DNA of 64,000 bases from an uncultured SAR116 cluster alpha proteobacterium. Lineage in GTDB: Bacteria; Pseudomonadota; Alphaproteobacteria; Puniceispirillales; Marisalimonadaceae. The stretch lies in NCBI GenBank assembly GCA_902543145.1, contig CACBXG010000006.1:38531-102530 (forward strand), read 5' to 3'. Shown in pieces: positions 43,151 to 53,111 of this stretch (the first letter of the stretch is position 1; the number at the start of each line of letters is the position of its first letter). The notes beneath the pieces were generated by a model. The model was not told where the DNA came from, did not search any database, and was given only the letters and a program-made list of their open reading frames with translations. The translations under genes and the position numbers were made by a program.

Positions 43151-45229
43151 TTATGAAAATTTATTTTTTTTATATTTATTTTTAATTTTTCTGTTTTTTG
43201 CACCCATTGTTATATCGTCATGAAATTTTACTATTATACTTCCTGTTAAAGGTTCAACTTCTATAATTTTAGCTTTAAATTTCATTCCATTTATAAACTT
43301 GTAACCACTATCTACTCCATTAAGCATTTGTTTTGTTGGATTATAGTCATACCAATCATAAGGTAAATTTCTTAAAGGTAGTAAAGCGTCAGCTATTCCA
43401 TCTTCAATAGATACAAAAATTCCAAATTTATGAATTGAAATAATGGTGCAATCAACTAACTCATTAATTTTTTCTTTGAATAACAGTGATATTAGCCTGT
43501 CTATAGTTTTTCTTTCAGCAGCAACTGATTTTCGTTCTGTGTTTGAGATATGCTCACTAATTATTTTGAACTTTTCATTATTATTTTTGAATGTTTTTAA
43601 ATTATTTTTTCTTTTATTTTTGTTAATTATTATTTCAATAATTTGTCTATGGATTATCAAATCTGAATATCTCCGTATAGGAGAAGTAAAGTGAACATAG
43701 TTTTTTAATGCCAAACCAAAGTGAGATTTATTTTCATTATGATATTTTGCTTGAGACTGACTTCTTAAAATGGACTGATTTATCATATCATATTCTGCTG
43801 TTTCTTTTGTGTTCTCTAAAATTTTATTCATTAACAATGGATGTGGTACTTTTCCTATAAGTAAATTAGCTAGGGGTTTACCAATTATATCAATCAAACT
43901 TTTATATTTTTCAGAGGAAGGTGGTTCATGTACCCGATATATTCCAGGGTAACCATATTTAATTATTTCTTCTGCAGCTGATACATTTGCAAGTATCATT
44001 AGTTCTTCAATAATTTTATTACTTGTTAGTCCGTAAACCTTTTTGATTTGAATTGGCCACCCTGAGTCATTGAATAATATTTTTCTTTCGGATAGTTCAA
44101 GATTTAGGGCACCTCTTTTCTTCCTTAAAACTTCTAAGATTAAATATACTTCATTTAACGAGTTTATAACTTTAATAATTTTATCATTAAAAATCTTATC
44201 TGCAGTTTTTTTATTAATAATATCTTCTACTTGTTGATAAGTAAGGCGTTTTTTAGAGTTAATTACAGATCTAAAAAAAGAATGTGATTTCTTCATTCCT
44301 TTTTTGTCCAATATAATCTCTACGGTTAAACACAATCTATCTTCATTAGGTCTGAGGGAACATTTATCATTAGATAACTCTTCTGGGAGCATTGGAATAA
44401 CAAAATTTGGAAGATATACTGAATTTCCTCTAATTTTAGCTTCTTTATCTAAAGCTGAATTTGGTGTCACATAATATGAAACGTCAGCTATAGCAACTAA
44501 GACACGCCATTCTTTTTTTTTGTTAACATATTCTGCATAAACAGCATCGTCAAAATCCTTAGCGTCTTCACCATCAATTGTAACTAGCGGCAAGTCTCTT
44601 AAGTCAATACGTCCATTCTTCTCAAAAGCAATTAGATTACTAATTTCACTTTTGATTTCTTGATTGAAATTATTTTTTAAATTGTATTCTTTTACAGCGA
44701 GGTAAGAATATATATTAGGATTAAGAACATTGCCTACAACTTCTAATATTTCTGCATAATCTCTATTATTTTTTCTAAATTTATTATTTTTATTAATTTT
44801 TAATTTTTTGATTTTAATTTTTTTTAGAATTTCATGAGACGCACTCTGAGCCTTTACTACATCACCTTTATTAATTTTTATACTATTAATCAGAATTGGT
44901 TGAATCTTTGCTCTATTTTGGGAACCTCTCTCTAATTCATTAAGGTAAAACTTTCCTTTTGATGTTAATTTCACTTCTGCAAAGAAAAAGTTTTTCTCAA
45001 ATTCAATTTTTTTAATAATTTTTTTAAATTTGTATTTTTTTTCTCCAACAAATTCTAATTCTACTAAAAGATGATCACCAATTTCGAATTCTATATTTGT
45101 TTTATCAAATGGAATTTCAATTTCTTGATCTAATCTATTTTTATTAAAAATATGACCAAAAGCAAAACCATCATCATCAATAAAAATTATTTCTAATTTT
45201 GAAATTTGTATTTTATTACTAGAGTGCAC
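43151..45229 (-). CDS. rnr: Ribonuclease R
   Basis: RNase R is a processive 3'-5' exoribonuclease that degrades structured RNA. The RNB catalytic motif TIDGEDAKDFDDAVYAE holds the Asp cluster; GNSVYLPNFVIPMLPEELSNDKCSLRP and HFTSPIRRYSDLIIHRQI are further marks. A C-terminal S1 domain (VDCTIISIHKFGIFVSIEDGIADALLPL) and a Lys-rich tail follow. At 692 aa it is shorter than E. coli RNase R (about 813) and seems to lack the N-terminal helix-turn-helix. Confidence 0.95.
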   Translation of the reverse strand: MHSSNKIQISKLEIIFIDDDGFAFGHIFNKNRLDQEIEIPFDKTNIEFEIGDHLLVELEFVGEKKYKFKKIIKKIEFEKNFFFAEVKLTSKGKFYLNELERGSQNRAKIQPILINSIKINKGDVVKAQSASHEILKKIKIKKLKINKNNKFRKNNRDYAEILEVVGNVLNPNIYSYLAVKEYNLKNNFNQEIKSEISNLIAFEKNGRIDLRDLPLVTIDGEDAKDFDDAVYAEYVNKKKEWRVLVAIADVSYYVTPNSALDKEAKIRGNSVYLPNFVIPMLPEELSNDKCSLRPNEDRLCLTVEIILDKKGMKKSHSFFRSVINSKKRLTYQQVEDIINKKTADKIFNDKIIKVINSLNEVYLILEVLRKKRGALNLELSERKILFNDSGWPIQIKKVYGLTSNKIIEELMILANVSAAEEIIKYGYPGIYRVHEPPSSEKYKSLIDIIGKPLANLLIGKVPHPLLMNKILENTKETAEYDMINQSILRSQSQAKYHNENKSHFGLALKNYVHFTSPIRRYSDLIIHRQIIEIIINKNKRKNNLKTFKNNNEKFKIISEHISNTERKSVAAERKTIDRLISLLFKEKINELVDCTIISIHKFGIFVSIEDGIADALLPLRNLPYDWYDYNPTKQMLNGVDSGYKFINGMKFKAKIIEVEPLTGSIIVKFHDDITMGAKNRKIKNKYKKNKFS

Positions 45230-45265
45230 TTGATGTTTTGTTTCAAAAAATTATTGAAATTAAAT

Positions 45266-47779
45266 TTATTTTTTCTTGGCTTGTTTCTTTTTAGATCTAG
45301 GAGGTTTTGCTACCTTAGCAACAATTAATTCTACAGCTTTATCTAAATCAATTTCTTCTAAAGACATTGATTTGGGTAAAGTTGCCCTTATTTTGTTGTA
45401 TTCAACATACGGACCAAATCTCCCAGATTTAGCTAAGACCTTTCCATTTCCATCTGGATGATCTCCTAGTACTTTCCCAAGTTTTTGGCTGTTTTCACCT
45501 ATTAAAACCACAGCATGATTAAGGCCAATGTTAATAACAGTTTCATCGGCTGGTATGCTTATAAAATTTATATCATATTTTAAATACGGCCCATATCTTC
45601 CAATTCCTGCTGAAATATCTTGACCTGTTTCTGGATGTTTACCTATTAATCTAGGTAATGATAAAAATGAAAGGGCTTTTTCCAGATCGATGGTAGATGC
45701 CTCTACCAGCTTTGGTATGCTTATTCTTTTTGGTTTTTTCTCTTCACCTAACTGAAGATATATACCATATGGACCTTTTTTGATTATAACTTTTAGATCT
45801 GTTTCTGGATCAACTCCTAAGACACCGTCATTTTCAGGCAAAAAAGTTTCATTGGCACTATTTTCTTCTTTATTTTCATTTTTTGCAATTTGCTTTGTGA
45901 ATTTACATTCAGGATAATTAGAACAACCTATAAAAGCACCATATCTCCCAAGTTCTAAACCTAAATTGCCATTTGAACATGTTGGACATTTCCTATTTGG
46001 TTGAGCATTAGTATCCTCTTCATTTTTAGGAAAGAATAAATCAGCCAATTCTTTTTCTAGTGCTTCAAGAATTTTTTCTCTCTCAAGTTCTGACATTTTG
46101 TTTAGATGTGGTTTAAAACCGTTCCAAAACTCTTCTAAAAGTTTTTTATAGTTTAATTTCCCATCTGAAACTTTATCCAATTTTTTTTCCAAGTCAGCCG
46201 TAAAATCATACTCAATATACTGTCCAAAAAAATTATTTAAAAATGCGGTTAGAATCCTTCCTCTTTCTTGAGGAATATGCTTGCCTCTGTCTTTCTCAAC
46301 ATAATTCCTATTAACAAGCACTTGTAGGATTGAGGCATATGTTGATGGTCTTCCAATACCAAGTTCTTCCATTTTCTTTATAAGACTTGCGTCAGTATAC
46401 CTCGGCGGTGGTTGAGTAAAATGTTGTTCGCCGTCAGCTTTTTCTAGGTCAACATTTTCATTTTCAACTAAATTAGGTAAAATTTTATCATCATTTCTAT
46501 CTCTATAAATAAAAAATCCAGGAAAGCGTACTTGTGATCCGTTAGCTCTAAAAACGATAGTTTTATCTTTATTTGAAATATCGGCTGATGTTTCGTCTAA
46601 TTCAGCTGATTGCATTTGACTTGAGATAGTTCTTTTCCAAATAAGTTCGTAAAGTTTAAATTGTTCATCATCTAAGTAGGAAGACATGCTTTCTGGATGA
46701 CGAGATATTGCAGTTGGTCTTATAGCTTCATGTGCCTCTTGCGCATTTGCTGCCTTAGATTTGTAAACTCTAGGTGTTTGAGGAATATATTCTTTACCAT
46801 GCAGGTTTGTAATTTCATTTCTTAACTCATCAATTGCCTGAGTACTTAATTGGACACCATCGGTTCTCATATATGTTATCAGTCCCGTTGTCTCGCTACC
46901 AATATTTATACCTTCATATAATTTTTGAGCTATCTTCATAGTTCTTGATGCACCAAAACTTAATTTGTTAGAGGCCTCTTGTTGTAATGTGGAGGTTGTA
47001 AAAGGGGGTAATGGATTCCGCTTAACTCTCTTGGTTGAAATTTTAGTTATATTAAATGACGAATTCCTTATTTTTTCTAATGCTGAATTTGCTTCTTTTT
47101 CATTTTTTAAATCCATTTTGGCTAATTTGTTATTATCAAGAACAGACAACTTAGCTGTGAATTGTTGTTTATCATTTTTTGAAAAGATAGATGTTATTGA
47201 CCAATATTCTTCAATATTAAATTTTTCAATTTCAATTTCTCTTTCGCATATAAGTTTAAGTGCAACAGATTGAACTCTGCCAGCAGATTTTGAACCTGGA
47301 AGCTTTCTCCATAAAATTGGAGAGATAGAAAAGCCAATTAGATGATCTAAAGCTCTTCTTGCCAAATATGCTTCAACTAATTCAGAATTAATTTGTCGAG
47401 GTGTTTTCATAGCGTGCAAAACAGCATTTTTAGTAATTTCATTAAAAACAACTCTCTCAACTGGTTTATCTTTTATCATTTTTTTTGAATTCAATATTTC
47501 TTGTAGATGCCAGCTAATAGCTTCACCTTCTCTATCAGGATCAGTTGCTAATATTAATGACTCAGCTGATTTAAGTTCTATAATTATTTCTTTAACAACT
47601 TTTTCTTTATCTTTATGCATTTCCCAAGACATTTTAAAATTGTCATCAGGAAGCACAGCACCATCCTTAGATGGTAAATCTCTTATATGACCTACAGAAG
47701 CCATAACTTTATAATCATTACCGAGATATTTATTAATAGTCTGAGCTTTCGCTGGGGATTCAACTATTACTAACTTCAT
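45266..47779 (-). CDS. topA: DNA topoisomerase I
   Basis: TopA relaxes negative supercoils. The Toprim domain (KLVIVESPAKAQTINKYLGNDYKVMASVGHIRDLP, ATDPDREGEAISWHL) and the active-site Tyr in TGLITYMRTDGVQLS are intact. The C-terminal part has one C4 zinc ribbon (CPTCSNGNLGLELGRYGAFIGCSNYPEC) followed by repeated GRYGPYLKY / GRFGPYVEY modules, and ends in a basic tail (RSKKKQAKKK). Length 837 aa. It lies 36 bp upstream of rnr. Confidence 0.97.
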   Translation of the reverse strand: MKLVIVESPAKAQTINKYLGNDYKVMASVGHIRDLPSKDGAVLPDDNFKMSWEMHKDKEKVVKEIIIELKSAESLILATDPDREGEAISWHLQEILNSKKMIKDKPVERVVFNEITKNAVLHAMKTPRQINSELVEAYLARRALDHLIGFSISPILWRKLPGSKSAGRVQSVALKLICEREIEIEKFNIEEYWSITSIFSKNDKQQFTAKLSVLDNNKLAKMDLKNEKEANSALEKIRNSSFNITKISTKRVKRNPLPPFTTSTLQQEASNKLSFGASRTMKIAQKLYEGINIGSETTGLITYMRTDGVQLSTQAIDELRNEITNLHGKEYIPQTPRVYKSKAANAQEAHEAIRPTAISRHPESMSSYLDDEQFKLYELIWKRTISSQMQSAELDETSADISNKDKTIVFRANGSQVRFPGFFIYRDRNDDKILPNLVENENVDLEKADGEQHFTQPPPRYTDASLIKKMEELGIGRPSTYASILQVLVNRNYVEKDRGKHIPQERGRILTAFLNNFFGQYIEYDFTADLEKKLDKVSDGKLNYKKLLEEFWNGFKPHLNKMSELEREKILEALEKELADLFFPKNEEDTNAQPNRKCPTCSNGNLGLELGRYGAFIGCSNYPECKFTKQIAKNENKEENSANETFLPENDGVLGVDPETDLKVIIKKGPYGIYLQLGEEKKPKRISIPKLVEASTIDLEKALSFLSLPRLIGKHPETGQDISAGIGRYGPYLKYDINFISIPADETVINIGLNHAVVLIGENSQKLGKVLGDHPDGNGKVLAKSGRFGPYVEYNKIRATLPKSMSLEEIDLDKAVELIVAKVAKPPRSKKKQAKKK

Positions 47780-47872
47780 TTATTTTTAATCCTGGACAAA
47801 TTTATTAATTTTTAAAAATCATCATTTTAGTGCAGATAACATTACTTTGATGAAATAACAATAATAATGTTT

Positions 47873-48499
47873 TTATATTTTAGGCTCAGATTTATTAATT
47901 AAGCGTTTTATATTTTCTCGGTGCTGAACAAAACATATAAATGAAATTATGAAGGAACTTAAAAAATATATGAATTCAGTTTCATAATAAAACATGAGAA
48001 TAGGTATTAAAAAATATGCAATTAGGGCAGACATGGAGCTTATTTTAAATACTTTTGCAATAAGCATCCATATCAATAGTGCAACTATACCAATATTTAG
48101 ATTAAGTGATAAAATAACACCGAACCCAGTTGCAACTCCCTTGCCACCTCTAAACCTGAGCCAAATTGGGAAACAGTGACCTACAACAGCTGATATAGCA
48201 ACTGTGCATTTATAAAATTCAACCATGTAAAAATTATTATCGAAAACTTTAGGTAAAATGATTGTAATTAGATAAATTGCTACTGCACCTTTACCACCGT
48301 CTAGAAGAAGAGTGAAAAGGGCTATTTTTTTATTTCCAGTTCGTAAAACATTTGTAGCACCAATATTTCCACTACCAATTTTTCTAATATCTCCTAATCC
48401 AGATATTTTGGTTAGTATTAATCCAAAAGGGATTGATCCTAAAAAATATCCAAAAATAGATATTGAGCATAAAACAAAATAATTTAAATCATATGTCAT
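47873..48499 (-). CDS. plsY: Glycerol-3-phosphate acyltransferase PlsY
   Basis: PlsY is a membrane enzyme that transfers an acyl group from acyl-phosphate to glycerol-3-phosphate. Motifs SIPFGLI, GSGNIGATNVLRTGNKK, LLLDGGKGAVAIYL and FRGGKGVATGFGVIL match the family. Length 208 aa. The start overlaps the pyrC-like stop by 4 bp. The 93-bp gap to topA contains no gene, though dprA commonly sits here in related bacteria. Confidence 0.95.
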   Translation of the reverse strand: MTYDLNYFVLCSISIFGYFLGSIPFGLILTKISGLGDIRKIGSGNIGATNVLRTGNKKIALFTLLLDGGKGAVAIYLITIILPKVFDNNFYMVEFYKCTVAISAVVGHCFPIWLRFRGGKGVATGFGVILSLNLNIGIVALLIWMLIAKVFKISSMSALIAYFLIPILMFYYETEFIYFLSSFIISFICFVQHRENIKRLINKSEPKI

Positions 48500-49821
48500 T
48501 TTATTATTTTATTTTTGAAAATCTGATTCATGAAGGCAACTTGACCATTAATGTAAGTTGCTAAGATTTTACCATAGATTTTTTTTCCATCAAACGGAGT
48601 TGGACTAGTCTTTAAATTTTCTTGTTTAATAGTATGAGGCTCATTTTCATCAAAAACTATAAAGTCAGCTACTTTTTCTTCCTCTAAGCTTGGTCTATCA
48701 ATTCCAAGAATTTTTGCTGGGTAAATAGTTAAAAAAGAGATTGCTTTGTTAATATCAATGATTTTTTTATGTACTAAATCTAAAGTAAGTGAAAACAAAG
48801 TTTCAATTCCAGACGCGCCAACCGAAGCGGCAGAAAAAGGTTGAGCTTTTGTGTCCTTTGATCTAGCTCTATGATCAGATGCTATAGCATCAATTGTTCC
48901 ATCTTGAATTCCTTCAATAATTGCTAGTCTATCATCTTCACTTCTCAGAGGAGGAGATAATTTAAATGCTGTGTTGTAAGTTAATAATTTACTTTCGTTT
49001 AATGAAAAATAAGGTGGAGCAGTATCGCATGTAACGCTTAAGCCTGATTTTTTAGCTTCCCTAATTACGTTTACTGCATCTCTTGTAGACACATGTGCTA
49101 CATGATAATGTGCCCCAGTCAACTTAGCTAATCTGATATCTCTTTCAATCATAATAACTTCAGCACAAGCCGGAATTCCAATTAACCCTAAACGAGTAGA
49201 TATTTCTCCTTCGTTCATTTCACCTTTTATAGATGTTGTAGAAGCTTGATTTAAACCTGATAAATCTTCATCTTCTGCATGTTGTATTATGGGGCGATTG
49301 ATCATTGTTGCATAACTCATTAATCGTCTCATAACTAGACTATTTTTAATACTCTTATTTCCATTAGTGAAACCTATTGCCCCCATTTCTGACATCAGCC
49401 CAATTTCACTCATTTCTAGACTATTTACATCTTTTGTTGCAGCTCCATAGACCATTACTTTTGGAAGATTTATATCTTCTGATTGTCTTTTTATATGATC
49501 AATTATAGATGGATTATTTAACTTTGGAGTTTGATTAGGTAAAATTGCCATAGACGTAATCCCGTTCTCGGCGGCAGTAATTTGAGTGAATTTTAGATTC
49601 TCAGTCTTTCCAATATTTACCCGCATATCAAATATACCAGGCGACATTGTAAGACCCTCACAGTTATATATTATAGTTTGATTATTTTTATTAAATTTTT
49701 CTAAATTTAAATCTTTGGATATATTAATAATAGTTTCATTATGAATTACTACATTTACATTTTCATTAAAATTTGTAGCAGGATTTATAAGTTTGATAGA
49801 TTTAAAAATTGTATTTGTCAT
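48496..49821 (-). CDS. Dihydroorotase-like protein lacking the HxH metal site (PyrX/PyrC' type)
   Basis: By fold this is a dihydroorotase of 441 residues directly downstream of pyrB. The metal-binding HxH after the first strand (normally DMHVHLREPG) reads MSPGIFDMRVNIGK, so both His are lost, and the usual TDHAPH region reads ASDHRARSKD. Other His remain (PIIQHAEDE, AHYHVAHVSTRDAV). Such proteins are known as non-catalytic PyrC'/PyrX partners that help assemble aspartate carbamoyltransferase. It is probably not an active dihydroorotase, and a true pyrC should exist elsewhere. Confidence 0.8.
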   Translation of the reverse strand: MTNTIFKSIKLINPATNFNENVNVVIHNETIINISKDLNLEKFNKNNQTIIYNCEGLTMSPGIFDMRVNIGKTENLKFTQITAAENGITSMAILPNQTPKLNNPSIIDHIKRQSEDINLPKVMVYGAATKDVNSLEMSEIGLMSEMGAIGFTNGNKSIKNSLVMRRLMSYATMINRPIIQHAEDEDLSGLNQASTTSIKGEMNEGEISTRLGLIGIPACAEVIMIERDIRLAKLTGAHYHVAHVSTRDAVNVIREAKKSGLSVTCDTAPPYFSLNESKLLTYNTAFKLSPPLRSEDDRLAIIEGIQDGTIDAIASDHRARSKDTKAQPFSAASVGASGIETLFSLTLDLVHKKIIDINKAISFLTIYPAKILGIDRPSLEEEKVADFIVFDENEPHTIKQENLKTSPTPFDGKKIYGKILATYINGQVAFMNQIFKNKIIK

Positions 49822-49829
49822 TGAATTCT

Positions 49830-50804
49830 TTAAGTTTTATTTTTAGAATAATTTAGTGCTTCAATTATTGACATTCTTACAGCAACACCCATTTCAACTT
49901 GAGTTTTTATTAAACTCCTATTTGTATCATCCGCAAGGGCAGATGCAATTTCTACCCCTCTATTCATTGGTCCAGGATGCATGATTACTGCATTTGGACT
50001 GGCCATCGAAAGTTTCGTTTCATCAAGTCCAAAAAATTTAAAATATTCTCTTTCAGAAGGATTTTCCGTGCCTGACATTCTCTCATTTTGAAGACGTAAT
50101 AACATTACTACATCAGTATCTTTAATTCCTTCTTTCATATCATTAAAGCATTTCACACCTAATTTTTCTAAGCTCGAAGGCATTAATGTTGATGGAGCAA
50201 CACATCTGACTTCAGCACCCATAGTAGTTAACAAATGTATATTTGATCTTGCTACTCTACTATTAGAAATGTCCCCACATATGCTAATCTTTAAACCCTC
50301 TAGGTATCCAATTCTTCTTTTGATTGTTAGAGCATCTAATAAAGCTTGAGTAGGGTGCTCGTGTCTTCCATCACCAGCATTGATAATACTACAACTTAGA
50401 TATTCTGCGAATAGAAGTGGTGCGCCACTATGGGGATGTCTCACTATCAATAAATCAGGTTTCATTGCGTTTAAAGTACTAGCGGTATCTAATAAGCTTT
50501 CTCCTTTCTTTATAGATGAGTTAATTAAAGAAATATTAATTACTTCTGCTCCAAGTCTTCTAGCTGCAAGTTCAAATGAAACCCTAGTACGAGTTGAATT
50601 TTCAAAAAAGACATTTAGTACTACATATCCAGACAGATATTTTGTGTTGGCGTGTTTATCTAAATTTGCAAAATGGTCAGCTCTATCAAGTAGTTTCTGA
50701 ATTTCACTTTTTTGCATACCTTCTATTGCTAAAAGGTGATGTGATGATAATTTCACAGGGGAAGATTTATTAACTTCAGAATTATTTTTAAATAATTTAT
50801 TCAT
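49830..50804 (-). CDS. pyrB: Aspartate carbamoyltransferase catalytic subunit
   Basis: PyrB makes carbamoyl-aspartate in pyrimidine synthesis. The carbamoyl-phosphate site [24 protein letters not shown], the HP-motif segments [10 protein letters not shown] and [17 protein letters not shown], and [11 protein letters not shown] are all present. Length 324 aa is normal. It is followed after 8 bp by the degenerate dihydroorotase gene and preceded by ruvX. Confidence 0.97.
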   Translation of the reverse strand: MNKLFKNNSEVNKSSPVKLSSHHLLAIEGMQKSEIQKLLDRADHFANLDKHANTKYLSGYVVLNVFFENSTRTRVSFELAARRLGAEVINISLINSSIKKGESLLDTASTLNAMKPDLLIVRHPHSGAPLLFAEYLSCSIINAGDGRHEHPTQALLDALTIKRRIGYLEGLKISICGDISNSRVARSNIHLLTTMGAEVRCVAPSTLMPSSLEKLGVKCFNDMKEGIKDTDVVMLLRLQNERMSGTENPSEREYFKFFGLDETKLSMASPNAVIMHPGPMNRGVEIASALADDTNRSLIKTQVEMGVAVRMSIIEALNYSKNKT

Positions 50805-50817
50805 TAAAAATATCTTA

Positions 50818-51327
50818 CTACATCTTTTTTTTTAATACGTCTAGTGCAGTTTGCAAAATCCAACAAGCAGCCAGTTGATCAGTTCTTAAACTTCTTTGTT
50901 TTCTTGTCATGTCTGCTGTAATCATTGGCTTTTCAATAGCCATTGTGGACATTCTCTCGTCTTGTAATAAAACTGGAAGATCTCTCTTTTTTAAAACACT
51001 ATTTGTAAAATCTCTTACTGAGTCGCATCTAGGACCTACACTCCCATCCATATTAAGTGGCCAGCCCATTACTAATCCTGTAATGTCGTACTCATCAAAA
51101 ATTGAAATCAATTTACTTAAATCGGATTTGAGTTTGTATCTTTTTATAGTTTTTATTGGTGAAGCAACTGTCATATCGGAGTTGCTTATTGCAATGCCTA
51201 GTGTTTTAGTGCCATGGTCAATTCCTAACAGTCTTTTTTTAGGCAAAATATTTAACAAAAATTCATCAAGCTTGAAGATAGGCATAATTGATGCTAACAG
51301 ACTTTCATATAAAATAAAATTTATCAA
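50818..51327 (-). CDS. ruvX: Putative pre-16S rRNA nuclease / Holliday junction resolvase-like RuvX (YqgF)
   Basis: This RNase H-fold protein is implicated in 16S rRNA 5' end processing. [52 protein letters not shown] and [13 protein letters not shown] are characteristic. The 169-residue frame has an N-terminal extension before the canonical start; an internal Met (MPIFKLDEF) is possible. It diverges from gatC by 12 bp, the standard alphaproteobacterial arrangement. Confidence 0.9.
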   Translation of the reverse strand: MINFILYESLLASIMPIFKLDEFLLNILPKKRLLGIDHGTKTLGIAISNSDMTVASPIKTIKRYKLKSDLSKLISIFDEYDITGLVMGWPLNMDGSVGPRCDSVRDFTNSVLKKRDLPVLLQDERMSTMAIEKPMITADMTRKQRSLRTDQLAACWILQTALDVLKKKM

Positions 51328-51345
51328 TTTAATATAGGGTTGAAC

Positions 51346-51648
51346 ATGCCTAATAAAGATACAATTGTAGATGTTCCTACTGTAAATAAAATAGCACGGC
51401 TTTGTCGTTTAGATATTCCAGAAGTAAACAAAGAAAGTCTAACTAATGATTTAAATAATATTTTAGGCTTTGTTGCACAGCTTGATGAAGTAGATACCTC
51501 TAATGTCGAGCCATTAGCTTCTGTAACAGGACATAAGTTGCCACTTAGGAGTGATGATGTAAATGATGGTAATATTGAAGATTTAGTTTTAAAAAATGCC
51601 CCTGAAAGCTCTAGTGGCTTTTTTGTTGTTCCAAAGGTTATCGAATAA
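51346..51648 (+). CDS. gatC: Asp/Glu-tRNA amidotransferase subunit C
   Basis: GatC stabilises the GatAB complex that converts misacylated Glu-tRNA(Gln) or Asp-tRNA(Asn) to the correct form. [51 protein letters not shown] and [11 protein letters not shown] are diagnostic. The track starts at a TTG (51340); the ATG at 51346 (MPNKDTIVD) is preferred. It overlaps the gatA start by one base. Confidence 0.95.
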   Translation: MPNKDTIVDVPTVNKIARLCRLDIPEVNKESLTNDLNNILGFVAQLDEVDTSNVEPLASVTGHKLPLRSDDVNDGNIEDLVLKNAPESSSGFFVVPKVIE

Positions 51649-53111
51649 TGTCTGAATTACTTGATTTAAATTTAGTTGAGGCCTCTGAAGCTCTTAAAAA
51701 TAAAAAGATTTCGTCATTAGAATTAACCAAAGCTTATTTGAAATCTATTAGTGATACATCTTCATTAGGCGCTTATCTTGAAATAGTAGAGGATAAGGCC
51801 ATAAGTATGGCAAAAGAATCAGACAAAAAATTGATTAATGGCACAGCAAGGCCTCTAGAGGGAATTCCCATAGGAATTAAGGACATGTTTTGCACCAAAG
51901 ACATAAAAACAACTGCGTCTTCAAAAATTTTAGAAAATTTTATACCTACATATGAAAGTACAGTTACTCAGAATCTATGGAATGATGGCGCAGTTATTCT
52001 TGGAAAATTATCGTGTGATGAATTTGCAATGGGCTCTAGTAATGAAACTGCAGCTAAAGGTAATGTAATCAACCCATGGTTGAAAAATAAAAAAATGTCT
52101 CCAGGTGGTTCTTCAGGTGGATCAGCAGCAGCTGTTGCTTCAAGGTCCGCTTTAGCGGCAACAGGTACAGATACAGGTGGATCAATAAGGCAACCAGCTG
52201 CTTTTTGTGGTATAACTGGTTTAAAACCTACATATGGAAGGTGTTCAAGATGGGGAATTGTAGCATTTTCTTCTTCCTTAGATCAGGCAGGTCCACTAAC
52301 TAGAACAGTGAGCGATGCTGCTTTAATGTTAAATTCTATGGCTGGTTATGATCAAAAAGACTCCACATCAGCAAATTTAAAAATGCCGGACTTAATGGAT
52401 TATTTGGATAAAGGGATAAAAGGAAAAAAAATAGGCATACCAAAAGAATACACGCAAGATGGTATTTCTGAAGAAATTGTAAAATTTTATGAGAAATCAA
52501 TTGATTTGTTAAAAGATGAAGGAGCTGAGATAATTCCAGTTTCTTTGCCTCACACTAAATACGCTCTGCCTGCTTATTATATTATTGCTCCCGCTGAAGC
52601 CTCAAGTAATTTAGCTCGATATGATGGTGTTAGATACGGCGCAAGACAGGAAGCTTCTAGTTTAGATGAAATGTATGAATTAACTCGTGGAAATGGCTTT
52701 GGCGATGAAGTTAAAAGAAGGATAATGATCGGTACTTATGTGTTATCTTCAGGATATTATGATGCATATTATCTAAAAGCCCAAAAAGTAAGAAGATTGA
52801 TAAAAGAAGATTTTGAGAACGTTTACAAACAAGTAAATTATATTTTGACCCCTTCAACACCAACAACTTCTTTCGAATTAGGTAAAAAACAAGATCCACT
52901 TACTATGTATCTAAATGATATTTTTACAGTACCAGCAAGCTTGGCTGGTTTGCCTGGGATTTCTTTGCCAGTTGGCCTAGATAATTCTGGCTTACCAATT
53001 GGTATACAACTGATTGCAAATTCTTTTGATGAACCTGGCTTGATTAGTACAGCTAGAGTATTAGAAAAGAATGCAGGATTTAATTTTATAGCTGATGGAG
53101 CCGCAAAATGA
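51648..53111 (+). CDS. gatA: Asp/Glu-tRNA amidotransferase subunit A
   Basis: GatA is the glutaminase subunit that supplies ammonia. The amidase catalytic triad is visible: Lys in [11 protein letters not shown], and the cis-Ser and nucleophile Ser in [38 protein letters not shown]. Length 487 aa is normal. Its stop overlaps the gatB start (ATGA). Together with gatB and gatC it implies the indirect route to Gln-tRNA and/or Asn-tRNA. Confidence 0.97.
   Translation: MSELLDLNLVEASEALKNKKISSLELTKAYLKSISDTSSLGAYLEIVEDKAISMAKESDKKLINGTARPLEGIPIGIKDMFCTKDIKTTASSKILENFIPTYESTVTQNLWNDGAVILGKLSCDEFAMGSSNETAAKGNVINPWLKNKKMSPGGSSGGSAAAVASRSALAATGTDTGGSIRQPAAFCGITGLKPTYGRCSRWGIVAFSSSLDQAGPLTRTVSDAALMLNSMAGYDQKDSTSANLKMPDLMDYLDKGIKGKKIGIPKEYTQDGISEEIVKFYEKSIDLLKDEGAEIIPVSLPHTKYALPAYYIIAPAEASSNLARYDGVRYGARQEASSLDEMYELTRGNGFGDEVKRRIMIGTYVLSSGYYDAYYLKAQKVRRLIKEDFENVYKQVNYILTPSTPTTSFELGKKQDPLTMYLNDIFTVPASLAGLPGISLPVGLDNSGLPIGIQLIANSFDEPGLISTARVLEKNAGFNFIADGAAK

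Noticed and set aside
47839-47872. AACATTA...TAATGTT pairing downstream of plsY as a terminator
   Set aside because: The stem is AT-only, the loop is long and no U-run follows on the minus strand.
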